The notes under the pieces were generated by a model that had not been told where the DNA came from, made no database searches, and saw only the letters and a program-made list of their open reading frames with translations. Source: Sulfurimonas sp. (GTDB lineage: Bacteria; Campylobacterota; Campylobacteria; Campylobacterales; Sulfurimonadaceae). From it: 42,712 bases of DNA. The stretch covers positions 1 to 42,712 of the forward strand of contig JAURYA010000061.1 of NCBI GenBank assembly GCA_030654155.1. Direction: 5' to 3'. Made by a program: the position numbers and the translations under genes. Positions 41,254 to 42,712 of the stretch are shown here, piece by piece. Position 1 is the stretch's first letter. Every line of letters begins with the position of its first letter.

Positions 41254-42051
41254 ATGATGAACAACGGTAATGAGATATCTCATCACACAAAGCTTTACGG
41301 CTTTATAGGCGAATATGCCGCTCAGAGCAGTATGTCGGCTACGCTAAACAAGCTCTTTAAAGCCCAAAATAGAGATGCCATGATGATTCCGATGAATATA
41401 CGCGAAGATGATTTCTATTTTACGGTAGTAAATATGAAAAAATCACATGTAAACGGTGCGCTGATATCTAACGAGTATGTAAAAAATGTAGTTGATATAG
41501 TTGATGAGGCGAGTGAAGCTGTTAAGCGTTCTGGAATGTGCGACATCTTGATAAGAGATGAGCAGAGGTTAATCGGCGACGTTTTGGGCATGAGAGTGCT
41601 GGTAGATTTTTTAAAAGATAAAGGTGCTAAAAAAGTTGCCCTCATCGGGGTTGGCTCAAGGGCAAAGGCATTTAGTTTTTTTGTCAATGGTTTTGATGTA
41701 AGCTATTTTTATGACGACTTAGAGAAGCTGATGAGTTTTACTAAAGAGATGGGTGTTCTAAATGCAGATATAAACCGCATGGCAGACGGGATGGATATAG
41801 ACCTCTCTGCTTATGATGCAGTAGTGGATTTTTCTGATTTTAACGCTCTAAATATGGCAACTAAACTTAGCAACATAAATGTTGATATGAAGCAAAAAAA
41901 AGAGTTCTCAGTGCTCAAGGTGAGAGCAAATGAATTAGGAGCTTCTTATCTCGGTTTTGATGATATGTTGAATGAGTTAAGTAGCGCTGTTTTTGAATTT
42001 TTAAAAGAGAAGAGACATCTAGAGTACGATAAAAGCGATATGAGATTTTAA
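41254..42051 (+). CDS. AroE-fold protein lacking shikimate dehydrogenase catalytic residues
   Basis: A 265-residue protein aligned by eye to shikimate dehydrogenase: YGFIGEYAAQSSMSATLNK (15-33) for the substrate-binding N-terminus with S26-x-S28 kept, HVNGALISNEYV for the NVTIPHK block, LIGDVLGMRVLVDFL for the GYNTDGxG block, and VALIGVGSRAKAF for the nucleotide loop. In this alignment the catalytic Lys becomes N73 and the catalytic Asp becomes G112. It therefore should not reduce dehydroshikimate. It lies 1 nt after the polyferredoxin gene, so it is probably an accessory of the nearby molybdoenzyme locus. Function is unknown. Confidence 0.75.
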   Translation: MMNNGNEISHHTKLYGFIGEYAAQSSMSATLNKLFKAQNRDAMMIPMNIREDDFYFTVVNMKKSHVNGALISNEYVKNVVDIVDEASEAVKRSGMCDILIRDEQRLIGDVLGMRVLVDFLKDKGAKKVALIGVGSRAKAFSFFVNGFDVSYFYDDLEKLMSFTKEMGVLNADINRMADGMDIDLSAYDAVVDFSDFNALNMATKLSNINVDMKQKKEFSVLKVRANELGASYLGFDDMLNELSSAVFEFLKEKRHLEYDKSDMRF

Positions 42052-42077
42052 CTTTAGTGCCATAGCGGCTAGCGAAG

Positions 42078-42149
42078 TCAAAGGGACGAGTTCCTTTGAT
42101 GGACAAATAGATGGAGGGTTTCCTTCATTTTTTGCAAAAAAATTAAGGA
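42078..42149 (+). promoter_or_regulatory. Leader with two hairpins, one hiding the ribosome site
   Basis: TCAAAGG (42078-42084) and CCTTTGA (42093-42099) form a perfect 7-bp stem. Downstream, TCCTT at 42121-42125 and the T run at 42128-42133 can pair with the A run at 42136-42141 and AAGGA at 42145-42149, with one bulge and one mismatch. The second stem would cover the Shine-Dalgarno of the gene at 42156. The first stem and surrounding GC-richer sequence may instead belong to an interspersed repeat. Confidence 0.4.
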
Positions 42150-42155
42150 AGAGAA

Positions 42156-42656
42156 ATGAACACACATGATTTAAGTGATTTAAGAGCAGAGTTTGACAAG
42201 TTTGTAAAAAATAGTTGCCCATCAGGCGAGATGGAACAAAGAGACCAAGACGCCGGAGATAAAGAGGATGAAGAGCCTGTCCCTCAGTTTGTGGATGCAC
42301 TGACGTCTAAACTTTTGGCTCCGGCACTTAGCGGAGTTTATCTTTCAAGACTTGATATAAAAAGGATTGCCGAGGCTATAGATGAGTCTCTTCCGATAAA
42401 AGAGCGTATTAGAATGGTTAGGGCTCTCTTTAGACATACGAACTCAAAAGAGTATCTAAGAGGCGCTTTTGATGAGATTAGCAAACATATAAATGGGCGT
42501 GTTTTAATCTACCAAGAGCTGAGTGAAGCATTTCCTGCATCTAAACCAATATTTGACGGACATGCGAGTAAAGCTAAAAAAACTATGAAGATGTTTGAGC
42601 AGATAATTGAAGATTTTGAAGAGATAGAGGCGTCAGATGACCCCCTGTTTATCTAA
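42156..42656 (+). CDS. Unknown protein of the presumed formate dehydrogenase accessory cluster (166 aa)
   Basis: A soluble protein with an acidic, probably disordered stretch (about 22-42, EMEQRDQDAGDKEDEEPVPQ) followed by a helical domain: FVDALTSKLLAPALSGVYLSRLDI, then ESLPIKERIRMVRALFRHT and a long C-terminal helix ending in an acidic tail. It has one Cys (in NSCPSGEME) and no cofactor motif. AAGGAAGAG precedes the ATG. The upstream gap (104 nt) holds two potential hairpins. Being the last gene before the window edge and co-directional with the TorD, ferredoxin and AroE-like genes, it likely belongs to the same locus. No family is recognised. Confidence 0.65.
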   Translation: MNTHDLSDLRAEFDKFVKNSCPSGEMEQRDQDAGDKEDEEPVPQFVDALTSKLLAPALSGVYLSRLDIKRIAEAIDESLPIKERIRMVRALFRHTNSKEYLRGAFDEISKHINGRVLIYQELSEAFPASKPIFDGHASKAKKTMKMFEQIIEDFEEIEASDDPLFI

Positions 42657-42689
42657 ATTCTTCCACGTAAGTAACTATAATTAAAATAG

Positions 42690-42708
42690 CAACGCATTTT
42701 CTGCGTTG
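42690..42708 (+). terminator. Hairpin at the window edge
   Basis: CAACGCA (42690-42696) and TGCGTTG (42702-42708) form a perfect 7-bp GC-containing stem with a 5-nt loop, 34 nt after the last stop. The sequence ends four bases later, so any T tract cannot be seen. It could be a terminator or a structured leader for the next gene. Confidence 0.45.
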
Positions 42709-42712
42709 TTGC

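Noticed and set aside
1-42712. CRISPR arrays, tRNA or rRNA genes, intact transposases, prophage genes
   Set aside because: No evenly spaced direct repeats, cloverleaf-like or ribosomal RNA segments, transposase motifs or phage structural genes were seen on either strand by reading; this was not a profile search.

Overview
The window looks like a piece of an AT-rich Campylobacterota chromosome, most like Sulfurimonas or a close free-living sulfur- or hydrogen-oxidising relative. The evidence is a CheV plus CheA-REC (CheAY) chemotaxis core, a periplasmic nitrate reductase cluster in the order napA-G-H-B-F-L-D with NapGH instead of NapC, dense gene packing, frequent TTG/GTG starts and TATAAT -10 boxes without good -35 boxes. 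The species call is inference. No tRNA, rRNA, CRISPR array, intact insertion sequence or prophage was seen, and no gap between genes exceeds 300 bases.

Layout. 1-1811: an accessory patch with the tail of an unknown gene, two small unknown genes, the last ~40 codons of a deleted restriction-modification methyltransferase and an intact YhcG/DUF1016 nuclease. 1901-12687: eleven co-directional genes with gaps of at most 10 nt or overlaps (greA, argC, an LpxH-like phosphoesterase, cheV, cheA, cheW, a STAS-MlaE permease, MlaF ATPase, MlaD/MCE protein, an auxiliary lipoprotein and a Xaa-Pro aminopeptidase). 12684-20458 (minus): the nap operon with two extra unknown genes at its end. Just upstream on the same strand are a PilJ/NarX-like nitrate-sensor domain protein with no output domain and an overlapping Crp/Fnr regulator. 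An FNR-type box sits at about -42 of the predicted nap promoter.

22519-32492: a diguanylate cyclase, glutamate dehydrogenase, a SUI1/DUF1653/DUF5718 trio, YbiT-type ABC-F, malate:quinone oxidoreductase, a GNAT enzyme, cold-shock protein, a DUF5610-like protein, an S4 RNA-binding protein, a REP-like palindromic element and a DUF445 membrane protein. 32572-39423: an unknown protein with an RND permease, a rhodanese and an unknown protein sharing one symmetric bidirectional promoter, a chemoreceptor with a degenerate CZB domain and a small CopD-like membrane protein.

39528-42656: a TorD-family chaperone, a polyferredoxin with a zinc ribbon, an AroE-like protein that lacks the shikimate dehydrogenase catalytic Lys and Asp, and an unknown protein. 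This looks like the accessory half of a molybdoenzyme locus, probably formate dehydrogenase, whose structural genes would lie beyond the right edge.

Together the genes suggest a motile anaerobe or microaerophile respiring nitrate, with nitrate sensing wired next to nap through an unusual sensor/regulator pair. The three most interesting items are that pair with its promoter, the AroE-like pseudoenzyme, and the CZB domain without its zinc histidines.
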